Counted from the first letter of the stretch, positions 34,725-44,246 are shown. The stretch is DNA of 64,000 nucleotides from Sphingobacterium haloxyli (GCF_002980525.1 NZ_PVBQ01000009.1:62001-126000), one strand, 5' to 3'. The notes: a model not told the origin generated them from the sequence alone. Program-made: numbers and translations.

Positions 34725-35558
34725 ATGGCAAACGCACCAAAAACTAGTACTCCTGCTAAAAAACAAGAAAGCGGAAATTCAGGTAATCTATTTGCGAGCT
34801 TAGCAATCATCATTTGTTTTGCTGTCGGAATTGTTGTGTATAAATTTGTATTGGGTGATCCATCGAACTTTATCGATAACAATCCGGAAAACCAACCACT
34901 CCCTGGGAACTATATGGGGATGATGTACCATGGTGGACCAGTGATTCCTGTCCTATTGTCTTTATTTATGATGGTTTTCGTGTTCGCAGTAGAACGTTTT
35001 ATTGTAATTGGTAGAGCATCGGGTACCGGTAATGTAGGCAACTTTGTGAGAAAAGTACAGTCCTTAATCAACGGCGGTGGTATCGATTCGGCAATCGTTG
35101 AATGTGATAAGCAAAAAGGGTCAGTAGCAAACGTAGTAAAAGCAGGTCTATTGAAATACAAAGACGTATCGGCAAATCCGGGTTTAGACTCAGAAAAATC
35201 TGCTATAGCAATTCAAAAAGAAATCGAAGAGACGACGGCGTTGGAAATGCCAATGTTGGAGAAAAACTTGAATGTATTAGCTACCTTGGTTTCTATCGGT
35301 ACATTGACCGGTCTATTGGGTACAGTAACAGGTATGATTAGAGCATTCGCGGCTTTGGCAACAGGTGGTGCACCAGATTCTGCACAGTTGGCTAACGGTA
35401 TCTCTGAAGCCTTGATGTGTACAGCAACTGGTATCGCGACTTCGACTTTCGCTATTGTATTCTATAATATGTTGACGGCAAAAATAGACAAGTTGACTTA
35501 TTCTATCGATGAGGCTGGTTTCTCTATCGTACAAACGTACGCAGCAAACCACAAATAA
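34725..35558 (+). CDS. exbB: MotA/TolQ/ExbB proton channel family protein
   Basis: A 277-residue inner-membrane protein with hydrophobic segments near residues 25-45, 70-90, 190-215 and 225-250. The conserved TolQ/ExbB pore region reads LATLVSIGTLTGLLGTVTGM, followed by FAALATGG and GISEALMCTATGIATS. It forms the proton channel that, with ExbD and TonB, energises SusC-type receptors. It is the first gene of exbB-exbD-exbD-tonB, matching the need of the many TonB-linked transporters of this phylum. Confidence 0.93.
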   Translation: MANAPKTSTPAKKQESGNSGNLFASLAIIICFAVGIVVYKFVLGDPSNFIDNNPENQPLPGNYMGMMYHGGPVIPVLLSLFMMVFVFAVERFIVIGRASGTGNVGNFVRKVQSLINGGGIDSAIVECDKQKGSVANVVKAGLLKYKDVSANPGLDSEKSAIAIQKEIEETTALEMPMLEKNLNVLATLVSIGTLTGLLGTVTGMIRAFAALATGGAPDSAQLANGISEALMCTATGIATSTFAIVFYNMLTAKIDKLTYSIDEAGFSIVQTYAANHK

Positions 35559-35657
35559 GAGAAGGGTACTTTTTACAAATTCTTTTATGGAATTTGTGAA
35601 AGACATGCATCATAGAGATAAAGGAATAAGGATTGTTAATTAAAAGAAGTAAAGATA

Positions 35658-36308
35658 ATGGGTAAAGCAAAAGTAAAAAGAGCCAGTACCTCCATCGACA
35701 TGACGGCGATGTGTGATGTATCGTTCTTGCTTCTTACATTCTTCGTATTAACGGCAACGGCGCGTCAACCTGAGGTATTAGTGGTAGATACACCGCAGTC
35801 GACAAGTCCAGAAAAATTGCCCGACGATGGTTTAGGTATCATTTCGGTGTCAAACGGAAAAATATTCTTCAGCGTTAAGAACCCTAACGTACGGGAACTT
35901 ACGCTAAGAAACATTTCGCAAAAGTACAATGTGAACTTTTCCGCAGAGGAATATGAGAAATTTAGGCAGTTGGATGAGTTTGGTGTTCCTGTCAATAATC
36001 TAAGACAGCTGCTTTCATTGCCGAACGAGCAACGTACAGAAAACATTCAGCCGGGTATTCCTGTAGATAGTACAGAGACAAACTCGAACGAACTGTACGC
36101 TTGGGTGCAGGAAGCGCGTAGGGCAACTATTGAGTTCAACCGATCACGCGAGGGAGAAAAAGGATATGTGGATCCAGGTCCGATGAAGGTAGCAATAAAG
36201 GCGGATGCCGAAGAGAAGTATCCAACGATCAATTTGATTATTGAAACGCTACGGAATCAGAAACAGAACAAATTTAGTTTTGTAACGGGCTTGAGAAGGG
36301 AGAATTAA
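35658..36308 (+). CDS. exbD: Biopolymer transporter ExbD, first copy
   Basis: A 216-residue protein with one N-terminal membrane segment: SIDMTAMCDVSFLLLTFFVL, where the Asp at the membrane edge is the family's proton-handling residue. The periplasmic part (about 45-216) is larger than in classic 140-residue ExbD. It starts 99 bases after exbB and is followed 19 bases later by a second exbD. Two different ExbD copies in tandem are usual in Bacteroidota Ton systems and may form heterodimers in the ExbB ring. Confidence 0.92.
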   Translation: MGKAKVKRASTSIDMTAMCDVSFLLLTFFVLTATARQPEVLVVDTPQSTSPEKLPDDGLGIISVSNGKIFFSVKNPNVRELTLRNISQKYNVNFSAEEYEKFRQLDEFGVPVNNLRQLLSLPNEQRTENIQPGIPVDSTETNSNELYAWVQEARRATIEFNRSREGEKGYVDPGPMKVAIKADAEEKYPTINLIIETLRNQKQNKFSFVTGLRREN

Positions 36309-36327
36309 ACGCATAAATGAGAAGAAA

Positions 36328-36876
36328 ATGGCAGAATTAAATCAAGATGGTGGTAAGGACAAAGGTGGCAAAGTAAGAGCCAAGAAAGCCGGTGGTAAGG
36401 TCGATCTGACCGCCATGGTGGACTTAGCATTCTTATTGATTACCTTCTTCATGCTTACCACGTCACTAAATACCCCACAGGCTATGGACGTGGCGATGCC
36501 GGATAAGAATAAGATGGATCAAACCGATAATCTGGAAATTGCTGATAATCGTTCCATCACGCTTTTGCTGGGATCGGATGATAAAATCTCCTGGTATTAT
36601 GGTCAATTGGCGAAACCTATCTATCCTCCAACAACGATAGATTATGGTAGTGAGGGGATTCGTCAGGTGTTGCTCAGAATGCAGAAAGAGGTTCCTCAGC
36701 GTGCCGGAGGTAAGGATTTGATTGTCGTAATCAGACCTAGCGAAAAATCTGTGCAGCGTAATTTGGTCGATATTTTAGACGAGATGCGTATCGTAGATGT
36801 AAAGCGCTACATGATTTCAAAAATCAATAGTGACGAAATAGAAGTGTTGAAAAGCGAGGGTCTTTTTAACGATTAA
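36328..36876 (+). CDS. exbD: Biopolymer transporter ExbD, second copy
   Basis: A 182-residue ExbD. After a basic glycine/lysine-rich N terminus, KVDLTAMVDLAFLLITFFML forms the single membrane segment with the key Asp. The periplasmic region includes LIVVIRPSEKSVQRNLVDILDEM. It differs strongly from the first copy in its periplasmic part, so the two are not recent duplicates. Lies in the exb-tonB operon, 20 bases before tonB. Confidence 0.92.
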   Translation: MAELNQDGGKDKGGKVRAKKAGGKVDLTAMVDLAFLLITFFMLTTSLNTPQAMDVAMPDKNKMDQTDNLEIADNRSITLLLGSDDKISWYYGQLAKPIYPPTTIDYGSEGIRQVLLRMQKEVPQRAGGKDLIVVIRPSEKSVQRNLVDILDEMRIVDVKRYMISKINSDEIEVLKSEGLFND

Positions 36877-36896
36877 TCGCATAATTTAAGTAAAAT

Positions 36897-37772
36897 ATGT
36901 TTGGTTCTAAATTAGATATATTCAAAAAAGAATGGCTTGAGGTCGTTTTTGAGAATAGAAATAAAGAGTATGGCGCCTATGACTTACGTAAGTTTGCCCC
37001 AAGAGCAACCAACGTTGCGCTATTCTCGATTGTCTCAATCGTTCTTGTTTTGAGTGCTCCAAAAATGTTTAACATTAAGGTGTTTCCAGACAAACCAGTC
37101 GAAGAAGCTCCCGTGATAACGGAGGTAACGCTGGAAGACTTAGAAATACCGGAGCCAGAAGAAGAGGAAGAAGAACCACTTCCACAGGAGGAAGAACCAG
37201 TGCAAAGGATAGCACAGGAACCGCCGGCAGAGGACTTGGTGCGTTTTCCGGAGCCTAAGGTGGTGCCTGAAAGCCAGGTAAAAGAGGAAGTGGTATCGCA
37301 AGAGGAAATTAAGAAAGAAAATAAAACGCCGGCACGTATCACCCTGAAAGGTACAAAAGGTGCATCAGGCGTACCTACCGGAGAGTTTGGCCCGAAGAAA
37401 GTAGAGGGACAGATAACAGGTAGTGCGACTGGAGATCCAGATGGTGGTGCAGACAAAATCTTTACTGCGGTAGAGGTGAATCCGGAACCACACGGCGGCT
37501 TAAATGCCTTCCGTGAGTGGGTGGGACGTAACTATAGCTACCCGCAGGGTGCTATTGATGCAGGTGTTAAAGGTCAAGTTGTTGTTTCTTTCGTAGTAGA
37601 GCGTGACGGTAGCTTAACAGATATCAAAGTTGTAAAAGACTTGTCGTATGGTACGGGAACAGCTGCGGTAAATGTGTTGAAGAAAGCGAAACCTTGGAAG
37701 CCGGGTATTCAGAACGGTCGTCCGGTACGTGTTGCTTACACATTGCCTATTACGTTGAACCTTCAACAATAA
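36897..37772 (+). CDS. tonB: TonB family energy transducer
   Basis: A 291-residue inner-membrane protein spanning the periplasm. A membrane segment at about 40-60 follows an N-terminal cytoplasmic part with WLEVVFENRNKEYGAYDLRK, typical of Bacteroidota TonB. Residues about 75-140 form a Pro/Glu-rich rod (repeated EPEEEEE and PQEEEP). The C-terminal TonB domain (about 205-291) shows YPQGAIDAGVKGQVVVSFVV and KAKPWKPGIQNGRPVRVAYT. It passes energy to TonB boxes of SusC-like receptors. It ends two bases before the next small gene. Confidence 0.93.
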   Translation: MFGSKLDIFKKEWLEVVFENRNKEYGAYDLRKFAPRATNVALFSIVSIVLVLSAPKMFNIKVFPDKPVEEAPVITEVTLEDLEIPEPEEEEEEPLPQEEEPVQRIAQEPPAEDLVRFPEPKVVPESQVKEEVVSQEEIKKENKTPARITLKGTKGASGVPTGEFGPKKVEGQITGSATGDPDGGADKIFTAVEVNPEPHGGLNAFREWVGRNYSYPQGAIDAGVKGQVVVSFVVERDGSLTDIKVVKDLSYGTGTAAVNVLKKAKPWKPGIQNGRPVRVAYTLPITLNLQQ

Positions 37773-37774
37773 AT

Positions 37775-38008
37775 ATGAGTGGTTTGCGTAACAACACGAG
37801 TAAATTTAAACAGAAATCGCCAACAAAGCGATTTCTGTCTATTTTGGGGTTGGCGATGTTTGCCTTCTATTTTATTTTAGGCATCTTAGTTATCTTTTGG
37901 GATAATTTTCCCTTGGATATCGATCCTACGTATAAGAATATGTTTGGCATCCTGCTCATTGTTTATTCTTTTCTGCGCTTTGCTCGTTTGTGGCAGAATA
38001 ATTTTTAA
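37775..38008 (+). CDS. Small two-segment membrane protein, unknown function
   Basis: Start set at ATG 37775, two bases after the tonB stop; the longer upstream frame overlaps tonB. The 77-residue product has a basic N terminus and two hydrophobic segments (about residues 25-47 and 56-72), with LDIDPTYKNMFGILL between them. No motif identifies a function. Tight spacing to tonB and to the PstS-like gene puts it in the exb-tonB operon. Confidence 0.75.
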   Translation: MSGLRNNTSKFKQKSPTKRFLSILGLAMFAFYFILGILVIFWDNFPLDIDPTYKNMFGILLIVYSFLRFARLWQNNF

Positions 38009-38037
38009 TACGTATTAGATAGGGGGCGATCAAAGAA

Positions 38038-39003
38038 ATGAAGAAAGTAATTAAGATAAGCATGTTGGCCATCCTGCTACTGAGCATGGCGGGTTGTGGT
38101 GGCTGTTCACGGACGGAGAAGAAGGGCGCTTCAACTGGTGACAGCTCGGTGGCAAAAGAAGTAGCCCCAAAGGAGGACGTCTTGGTGGGTGTGCTGAATG
38201 TTGCGGTAGATGAAACAGCCTATCCAATCTTGAAAGAGCAGGAAGATGTTTTTTTGGCGGCGTATCCCAATGCCAGGTTGAACCTCATTATGAAGCCGGA
38301 GTTATTGGCTATCCGGGAGTTGTTGTCCAATGAGGCTGGAGTGGCCGTGTTAGCAAGGGAATTGAATGAAACGGAGAATGATTATTTCAAAAAACGTTCG
38401 ATTACCCCACGGAAGTTTCCTGTGTGGACGGACGCAATTGTCGTCGTCAATAATACTAAACTTGCAGATACGACCGTTACTATTGAATATTTGGTGAATG
38501 CTATGAAGGGTGAAAGTGTGGACCAGAAAAAGATTGTTTTCGATAATCTTAATTCGAGTACGTTTAGGCATCTGAAGGACTTGGGTAAATTGGAAAAAGT
38601 TGCATCAAATTACGTGGAGGCACAAGATGGCAGTAAAGAAGTGCTCGAAGCGGTGGCGAATGATCCGGACAAAATTGGGATTTTGGGGTATAACGTATAC
38701 TTAGATTTGATTTCCTCGTTTCCAGATAAGAATAATATTCGTATCTTGAGCGTGCAGAATACGGTGGGAGAGACGGCTGACAATAAATATTATAAGCCTA
38801 ATCAATCCACTATTGCCGCGGAGCAGTATCCGTTGCGTCGTACATTTTACGTGCAGAATTATCAGCCTAACTTAGGATTGGGTATAGGGTTTTCTGCGTT
38901 TTTGACTGGTGATCGAGGTCAACGTATCGTATTGAAATCGGGTTTGGTACCTGCAACAATGCCGGGACGCGACATTATTATAAGGGATGATATTTCTCTT
39001 TAG
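38038..39003 (+). CDS. PstS-like substrate-binding lipoprotein
   Basis: A 321-residue lipoprotein (lipobox SMAGC, Cys20) with a periplasmic binding protein fold: LVGVLNVAVDETAYPILKEQ at its start, a VAVLARELNETE strand-helix unit, WTDAIVVVNNTKLADTTVT, and LGIGFSAFLTGDRGQRIVLK near the end, all as in PstS phosphate-binding proteins. No Pst permease genes are near, so phosphate uptake is not supported. This gene regularly follows the exb-tonB group in related genomes, as far as I recall, suggesting a role in the envelope linked to the Ton system. Confidence 0.78.
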   Translation: MKKVIKISMLAILLLSMAGCGGCSRTEKKGASTGDSSVAKEVAPKEDVLVGVLNVAVDETAYPILKEQEDVFLAAYPNARLNLIMKPELLAIRELLSNEAGVAVLARELNETENDYFKKRSITPRKFPVWTDAIVVVNNTKLADTTVTIEYLVNAMKGESVDQKKIVFDNLNSSTFRHLKDLGKLEKVASNYVEAQDGSKEVLEAVANDPDKIGILGYNVYLDLISSFPDKNNIRILSVQNTVGETADNKYYKPNQSTIAAEQYPLRRTFYVQNYQPNLGLGIGFSAFLTGDRGQRIVLKSGLVPATMPGRDIIIRDDISL

Positions 39004-39106
39004 ATGACGCATGATGCGTGGCAAGAATGTTCATTAATTAAACATTTGGACAGATAGGATGTCAAATAGAGACGAGAGCGAAGTACAAAAAATCGTATAA
39101 TTCATT

Positions 39107-39114
39107 TAGATTTG
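39107..39114 (+). promoter_or_regulatory. Candidate -7 promoter element for the TPR gene
   Basis: TAGATTTG matches TAnnTTTG, 65 bases before the ATG at 39179. No clear -33 element. Confidence 0.42.
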
Positions 39115-39178
39115 CGATAATTCGTGTTAAATTCGTGGGTAATTAGTTAAAAAGGAAAAAATAGAACACAAATAGATT

Positions 39179-40918
39179 ATGACAAAAAGCAAATTATTTT
39201 TAAGTCTTCTATTGGCGGGTACAATAGGGTCTGTAAGTGCACAGAGCTTAAAGGATGCTAAGACGGCTATAGCTGAAGAGAAATATGATGAAGCGAAAAG
39301 TATGCTTCAGAATTTGGTAGAGAAGAAAGCGAAAGATGGAGAGAACTGGTTTTATCTTGGGCAAATCCATTTAATCAATGATAAAATTGATTCTGCTGCG
39401 TATGTGTTTAACCAAGGGGTAACGAATGCGCCAAAGGAAAAACTGAATAACGTAGGACTCGGTATTGTTGATCTAATGAAGGGCGACAAGACGGCGGCTG
39501 AAACGAAATTTTCAACAGCTGTTTCGGATTTGAAACGTAAGGAATATCTGCCTTTGCTTTATATCGGGCAGGCCTATATCAAAGCACCAGAGCCTGATTA
39601 TACGAAAGCAATAGAATACCTAACGCAAGCAAAGGAAAAGAATGATAAGGATCCGGAGATATTGATCGCCTTAGGTGATGCGTATTCGGGTATGGGCGAG
39701 AGCAGCCAGGCTTTTGTAAATTATCGCGATGCGGAGTATATGGATCCTAGCTTATTGGCGCCAAAGATTGGACAAGCGTTGATTTCGAGAAGGGCGCAAG
39801 CATACGATGTAGTTGTCGAATCATTGACGAAGCTGTCCAGCGAGAACCCGGATTATGCACCACTTTATCGTGAGCTGGCGGAGACGTATTACTTATCTTC
39901 ATTGAAAGCTCCAGAAGACGACTATCGGGAGATCAACCAAAAAGCATTGGAGTATTATCAAAAATACCTAAGCTTGACGGGAGATGCGTCTGTTGAGGCA
40001 AAAACGCGTTATGCTGACTTCTTGGTGTATTCTGGTAACTACGCGGAGTTGAAGACCGTTGCGGAAGAATTATCGGCTATGCCAGGAGTAGATGCAAAAG
40101 TTTACCGTTATCTAGGGTATATCGCTTATAACCAAGATAAAGATTATGCGAAAGCTGCAGAGAACATGAACATCTTGTTCGAAAAAGTACAGCCGGAGCG
40201 TTTGATCCCACGTGACTACCTTTATGCAGGTTTGGCTAATCTAAGTGCAGGCGATGCAGAAAAAGGTGAAGCGTTGTTGAAACAAGCGGTGGAGAAACAA
40301 ACAGAAGAGGATAACTTGGAAACGGAAATTGCAGAGACTGCGTTTCAAAAGTATCAAGATGGTGAGGTCGAAGAAGCCGTTAAGATTTTCCGTTTACCAG
40401 CGGCAAATCCGGAGTCTGATTATTATTTCGATGCAAACTATTTCGTCGGTTTAGGCCAGTATACAAAAGGGTCGAGATTGGTGTCGCCAGCAGAAGGTGA
40501 AGAAATAACACCAGAGCTTGGTGCGCAGAAAATTGCAGCAGCAAAACCTACCCTTGATGAAGCGATCAAATCGTTTACGACAGTTATCGGAACGGAAAAA
40601 GAGGACGTAAAAAAGAAATACTTGGTGAACTCTCTGTATTACAAGGGTTTATCTGAGCTTGCGTTGGACGGGGTAATGTATGATCCCGAAAATGCGAAGG
40701 GGCTATTTGTAGATTCTTTCACGAGATTATTGCAGGAGATTCAGAATACAGACTTGCCTGAAACCACAGTAACTTCTTATACTGTTGATGCAAATAACTA
40801 CTTAGGTTACTACTTTTATTTAAAAGGAGAAACGGAAAAAGCGAAAGCGCATTTTCAGGAAACGATCAAGGTTAGCCCAGAAGATGAGTTCGCCGGACAA
40901 TTCGTTGATCAACTGTAA
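39179..40918 (+). CDS. Exported TPR-repeat protein
   Basis: A 579-residue protein with a signal peptide ending SVSAQS and tetratricopeptide repeats along its whole length, e.g. YDEAKSMLQNL, ENWFYLGQIHL, DPEILIALGDAYSGMGESSQA, KALEYYQKYLSL and YYFYLKGETEKAKAHFQE. It probably works as a periplasmic scaffold. It follows the exb-tonB and PstS-like genes on the same strand and ends at a strong terminator. The binding partner is unknown. Confidence 0.85.
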   Translation: MTKSKLFLSLLLAGTIGSVSAQSLKDAKTAIAEEKYDEAKSMLQNLVEKKAKDGENWFYLGQIHLINDKIDSAAYVFNQGVTNAPKEKLNNVGLGIVDLMKGDKTAAETKFSTAVSDLKRKEYLPLLYIGQAYIKAPEPDYTKAIEYLTQAKEKNDKDPEILIALGDAYSGMGESSQAFVNYRDAEYMDPSLLAPKIGQALISRRAQAYDVVVESLTKLSSENPDYAPLYRELAETYYLSSLKAPEDDYREINQKALEYYQKYLSLTGDASVEAKTRYADFLVYSGNYAELKTVAEELSAMPGVDAKVYRYLGYIAYNQDKDYAKAAENMNILFEKVQPERLIPRDYLYAGLANLSAGDAEKGEALLKQAVEKQTEEDNLETEIAETAFQKYQDGEVEEAVKIFRLPAANPESDYYFDANYFVGLGQYTKGSRLVSPAEGEEITPELGAQKIAAAKPTLDEAIKSFTTVIGTEKEDVKKKYLVNSLYYKGLSELALDGVMYDPENAKGLFVDSFTRLLQEIQNTDLPETTVTSYTVDANNYLGYYFYLKGETEKAKAHFQETIKVSPEDEFAGQFVDQL

Positions 40919-40936
40919 TTTAGAATGGAAATAAAT

Positions 40937-40967
40937 AAAAAGGGGCTTTACGGAGCCCCTTTTTTTA
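40937..40967 (+). terminator. Terminator between the TPR gene and the nuo operon
   Basis: GGGGCT (40942-40947) pairs with AGCCCC (40954-40959), flanked by AAAAA and TTTTTTT, which extend the stem and give the T-run. Confidence 0.93.
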
Positions 40968-40981
40968 TTTGGAAAAAATGA

Positions 40982-40989
40982 TATATTTG
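40982..40989 (+). promoter_or_regulatory. Candidate -7 promoter element of the nuo operon
   Basis: TATATTTG matches TAnnTTTG, 28 bases before nuoA and right after the preceding terminator. The expected -33 position falls in the terminator's T-run and has no G. Confidence 0.5.
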
Positions 40990-41016
40990 TTAGAGAGAAC
41001 AAATTAGTGAACTATT

Positions 41017-41397
41017 ATGGAAAGTGTAAACTTAGAGAGCACTTCAGTAGATTATATACCTATCCTGATACAACTAGGGGTGGCTGTGGCATTTGGTGTT
41101 TTAACTATTATTGGTACGCACTTAATTGGTCCAAAAGTTCGTACGGAGAACAAATTGGGGGCATTTGAGTCGGGCGTCGAGGTGATTGGTAACGCACGGC
41201 AACCTTTTTCGGTGAAGTATTTTATGGCTGCCATTTTGTTCGTTATTTTCGACGTGGAGGTTATATTTATGTACCCTTGGGCGGTCAACTTTAGAGAAAT
41301 GGGTATGGATGGGTTATGGAAAATGGGGATTTTCTTGAGTATAGTCGTTCTCGGCTTAATCTATGAAGTGAAACGCGGTGCGTTGGATTGGGATTAG
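41017..41397 (+). CDS. nuoA: NADH-quinone oxidoreductase subunit A
   Basis: A 126-residue inner-membrane subunit of complex I with three hydrophobic segments. KLGAFESGVEVIGNARQPFSVKYFMAAI is the region of the conserved loop and second helix, followed by VIFDVEVIFMYPWAV, the most conserved NuoA stretch. First of 14 consecutive nuo genes. Confidence 0.96.
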   Translation: MESVNLESTSVDYIPILIQLGVAVAFGVLTIIGTHLIGPKVRTENKLGAFESGVEVIGNARQPFSVKYFMAAILFVIFDVEVIFMYPWAVNFREMGMDGLWKMGIFLSIVVLGLIYEVKRGALDWD

Positions 41398-41424
41398 TGT
41401 TTGGTAATTTAAAAAACGATAGCC

Positions 41425-41979
41425 ATGAGTAAAGTGACATTGGCAGAGGCGCCTCCGGGTATAGAAGGAGCGGGTTTTTTTGCAACATCTTTAGATAAAG
41501 TGATTGGTTTGGCTAGGGCTAACTCGCTGTGGCCGCTTCCATTTGCCACGTCGTGTTGTGGAATTGAGTTTATGGCGACTATGGGATCTACGTACGATTT
41601 GGCCCGTTTCGGTGCTGAGCGCCCAAGTTTCTCGCCACGGCAGGCTGATATGCTGTTGGTGATGGGTACGATAGCCAAAAAGATGGCGCCTGTATTAAAG
41701 CAAGTATATACGCAAATGGCGGAGCCCCGGTGGGTGATAGCTGTCGGCGCCTGTGCCTCGAGTGGTGGAATTTTTGACACCTATTCGGTGCTGCAGGGTA
41801 TCGACGAGATTATTCCGGTGGATGTATATGTTCCCGGCTGTCCGCCACGCCCTGAAGCGATATTGGACGGGGTGCTGAAATTGCAGGAAATCGTGCGGAA
41901 TGAATCGTTAAACCGCCGGAATACGCCGGAGTATAAGGCATTGTTGGAGAAATATGGAATAGCGACAGACAATGGATAA
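41425..41979 (+). CDS. nuoB: NADH-quinone oxidoreductase subunit B
   Basis: A 184-residue peripheral-arm subunit carrying iron-sulfur cluster N2, the last electron carrier before quinone. Cluster cysteines are in TSCCGIEFMA, GACASSGGIFDTY and VPGCPPRPE. It overlaps nuoC by eight bases, a sign of translational coupling. Confidence 0.97.
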   Translation: MSKVTLAEAPPGIEGAGFFATSLDKVIGLARANSLWPLPFATSCCGIEFMATMGSTYDLARFGAERPSFSPRQADMLLVMGTIAKKMAPVLKQVYTQMAEPRWVIAVGACASSGGIFDTYSVLQGIDEIIPVDVYVPGCPPRPEAILDGVLKLQEIVRNESLNRRNTPEYKALLEKYGIATDNG

Positions 41980-42475
41980 ACTGGATAATCAAATCGTTAT
42001 AAAGCATCTGCAGGATAAGTTTGGAGAGCAGGTACGGGTAATTGCGGAGCCGCATGGTTTATTGACAGTGGCGACGGAAGCAGAGACTATCCTGGATTTA
42101 CTTGCTTTTGTAAAGGATGACGCGCACTTACGTTTCAATTATTTGACGGATATTACGGGCGTGCATTATCCAAATGAAGACCGAGATTTTTGTGTGGTAT
42201 ATCATGTGCATAACCTGTTGCAAAACCTACGTCTGCGGGTAAAGGTATTTATTAGTGGGCCTACACCGGTGATTCCTTCGGCTACCCCCATATGGCACGG
42301 GGCCAATTGGATGGAACGCGAAACTTTCGATTTTTTCGGGATAGTGTTCGATGGACATCCCGACTTGAGACGGATCCTGAATATGGATGAATTAGAAGTG
42401 TTTCCGATGCGCAAGGAATATCCGCTCGAGGATCCGAATCGGGTAGATAAAAAAGATTTTTATTTTGGACGTTAA
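41972..42475 (+). CDS. nuoC: NADH-quinone oxidoreductase subunit C
   Basis: A 167-residue subunit, coded separately from nuoD, unlike the fused NuoCD of enterobacteria. LTDITGVHYPNEDRDFCVVY and WMERETFDFFGIVFDGHPDL followed by FPMRKEYPLEDPNR are family hallmarks. The start ATG 41972 lies inside the end of nuoB. Confidence 0.96.
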   Translation: MDKLDNQIVIKHLQDKFGEQVRVIAEPHGLLTVATEAETILDLLAFVKDDAHLRFNYLTDITGVHYPNEDRDFCVVYHVHNLLQNLRLRVKVFISGPTPVIPSATPIWHGANWMERETFDFFGIVFDGHPDLRRILNMDELEVFPMRKEYPLEDPNRVDKKDFYFGR

Positions 42476-42493
42476 ACCCTACAGGAGAGTAAG

Positions 42494-43729
42494 ATGAGTA
42501 AACCGATAACCAAGATAACACCGGATGCAGCCGTATTCTTTGACAACGATCCACAGGATGAGTTTATCACCCTCAATATAGGACCCACACATCCAGCTAC
42601 GCACGGGGTGTTCCAAAACGTGGTACAGATCGATGGCGAACGCATTATGAGCGGTGTCTCTACAATAGGTTATATACACCGGGCTTTTGAGAAAATTGCG
42701 GAGCACCGGCCTTTTTACCAGATAACACCGCTGACGGATAGGTTGAACTATTGTTCGGCCCCAATAAATAATATGGGGTGGCACATGACGGTAGAGAAGT
42801 TGCTGGACATTGAGCTGCCGAAGCGCGTGCAATACATGCGGGTTATCGTGATGGAATTGGCGCGTATCTCGGACCATATCATTTGTAACGGAATTTTAGG
42901 AGTGGATACGGGGGCTTTTTCCGGGTTTCTCTACCTGATGCAGGAGCGGGAATTTATATACGAGATTTATGAAGAGATATGTGGATCGCGCTTAACCACT
43001 AATATCGGACGTGTCGGCGGTTTCGAACGTGATTTTAACGAGATTGCGTTCCGTAAGATAGAAGAGTTTATCAAACGTTTCCCACCTGTGCTCAAAGAAT
43101 TCGAAAACTTATTTGTCCGTAATCGGATATTTATTGAGCGTACCTCGGGAGTAGCGGCGGTTACACCGGAAGATGCCTTGAGCTACAGCTGGTCGGGCCC
43201 GATTCTTCGTGCGACGGGAGTGGATTACGATGTGCGTGCCACAGCGCCGTATTCTTCCTATGAGGAATTTGATTTTGATGTTCCTGTAGGCACAAACGGT
43301 GATGTATACGATCGCTTTATGGTACGCAATGATGAAATGTGGCAATCGCTACGTATCATCGAGCAGGCGCTGGAAAAGATTAAGAAAGAACCGATAGGTG
43401 TATTCCACGCCGACGTGCCCGATTTTTACTTGCCTCCGAAGGAGCAGGTATATACCAATATGGAAGCGCTTATTTATCACTTTAAGATCGTCATGGGTGA
43501 ATGGGAAACGCCAAAATCTGAGGTATATCACGCGGTGGAAGGTGCAAATGGCGAATTGGGATTCTATCTCATCCATGATGGAGGCCGAGCGCCTTATCGT
43601 TTACACTTTAGGAGACCATCGTTTATTAATTACCAGATGTTTGCTCCTATGAGTAGTGGGATGCTGATTTCTGACGCGATTATCAATATGAGTAGTTTAA
43701 ACGTTATTGCAGGAGAATTAGATGCTTAG
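42494..43729 (+). CDS. nuoD: NADH-quinone oxidoreductase subunit D
   Basis: A 411-residue subunit that forms the quinone pocket with NuoB. LNIGPTHPATHGV, with the quinone-site histidine, lies near the N terminus; YIHRAFEKIAEHR, MERE-like helices and FYLIHDGGRAPYRLHFRRPS follow. It overlaps nuoE by eight bases. Confidence 0.97.
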   Translation: MSKPITKITPDAAVFFDNDPQDEFITLNIGPTHPATHGVFQNVVQIDGERIMSGVSTIGYIHRAFEKIAEHRPFYQITPLTDRLNYCSAPINNMGWHMTVEKLLDIELPKRVQYMRVIVMELARISDHIICNGILGVDTGAFSGFLYLMQEREFIYEIYEEICGSRLTTNIGRVGGFERDFNEIAFRKIEEFIKRFPPVLKEFENLFVRNRIFIERTSGVAAVTPEDALSYSWSGPILRATGVDYDVRATAPYSSYEEFDFDVPVGTNGDVYDRFMVRNDEMWQSLRIIEQALEKIKKEPIGVFHADVPDFYLPPKEQVYTNMEALIYHFKIVMGEWETPKSEVYHAVEGANGELGFYLIHDGGRAPYRLHFRRPSFINYQMFAPMSSGMLISDAIINMSSLNVIAGELDA

Positions 43730-44246
43730 TGTTAAAGAAAATACGACGGTGGAATTTAGTCTAACTTTGCTGGACAAGTTTGCGGAAACAGTAGCGCGCT
43801 ATCCAGAAGGCAGACAGAAATCAGCACTTTTACCTATTTTACACTTGGTGCAGGCCGAATACGGTTGGCTGAGTGTGGATGCGATGGACAAGGTTGCCGC
43901 TTATTTGGACATACGCCCAATTGAGGTGTATGAGGTTGCTTCTTTTTATACGATGTTTTTTCTGCAACCTAAGGGTAAATATGTTTTGGAAATTTGCCGT
44001 ACAGGCCCTTGTTGTTTGGTGGGAGCTGAACGTATGATGCAACATATAGAAGATAAGCTGGGCGTTAAAGAGGGGGAGGTGACGGCGGATGGCCTATTTT
44101 CTTGGCGTGGCGTAGAGTGTCTTGCGGCTTGTGGTTATGCTCCTGTGTTACAGATCGGCCCCGAATACACGTTTTATGAAAACCTGACAGAGGAGAAAGT
44201 GGACCAGTTGGTTGATGAATTGAAGCAAAAAGCACAAACAAAATAG
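43722..44246 (+). CDS. nuoE: NADH-quinone oxidoreductase subunit E
   Basis: A 174-residue thioredoxin-like [2Fe-2S] protein (cluster N1a). The cluster ligands are in CRTGPC (C-x4-C) and CLAAC (C-x3-C). KSALLPILHLVQAEYGWLS and VYEVASFYTMF are typical. It lies between nuoD (overlap) and nuoF (two-base gap). Confidence 0.96.
   Translation: MLSVKENTTVEFSLTLLDKFAETVARYPEGRQKSALLPILHLVQAEYGWLSVDAMDKVAAYLDIRPIEVYEVASFYTMFFLQPKGKYVLEICRTGPCCLVGAERMMQHIEDKLGVKEGEVTADGLFSWRGVECLAACGYAPVLQIGPEYTFYENLTEEKVDQLVDELKQKAQTK

Noticed and set aside
38038..39003. Phosphate ABC transporter system
   Set aside because: No PstA, PstB, PstC or PhoU gene lies in the window.
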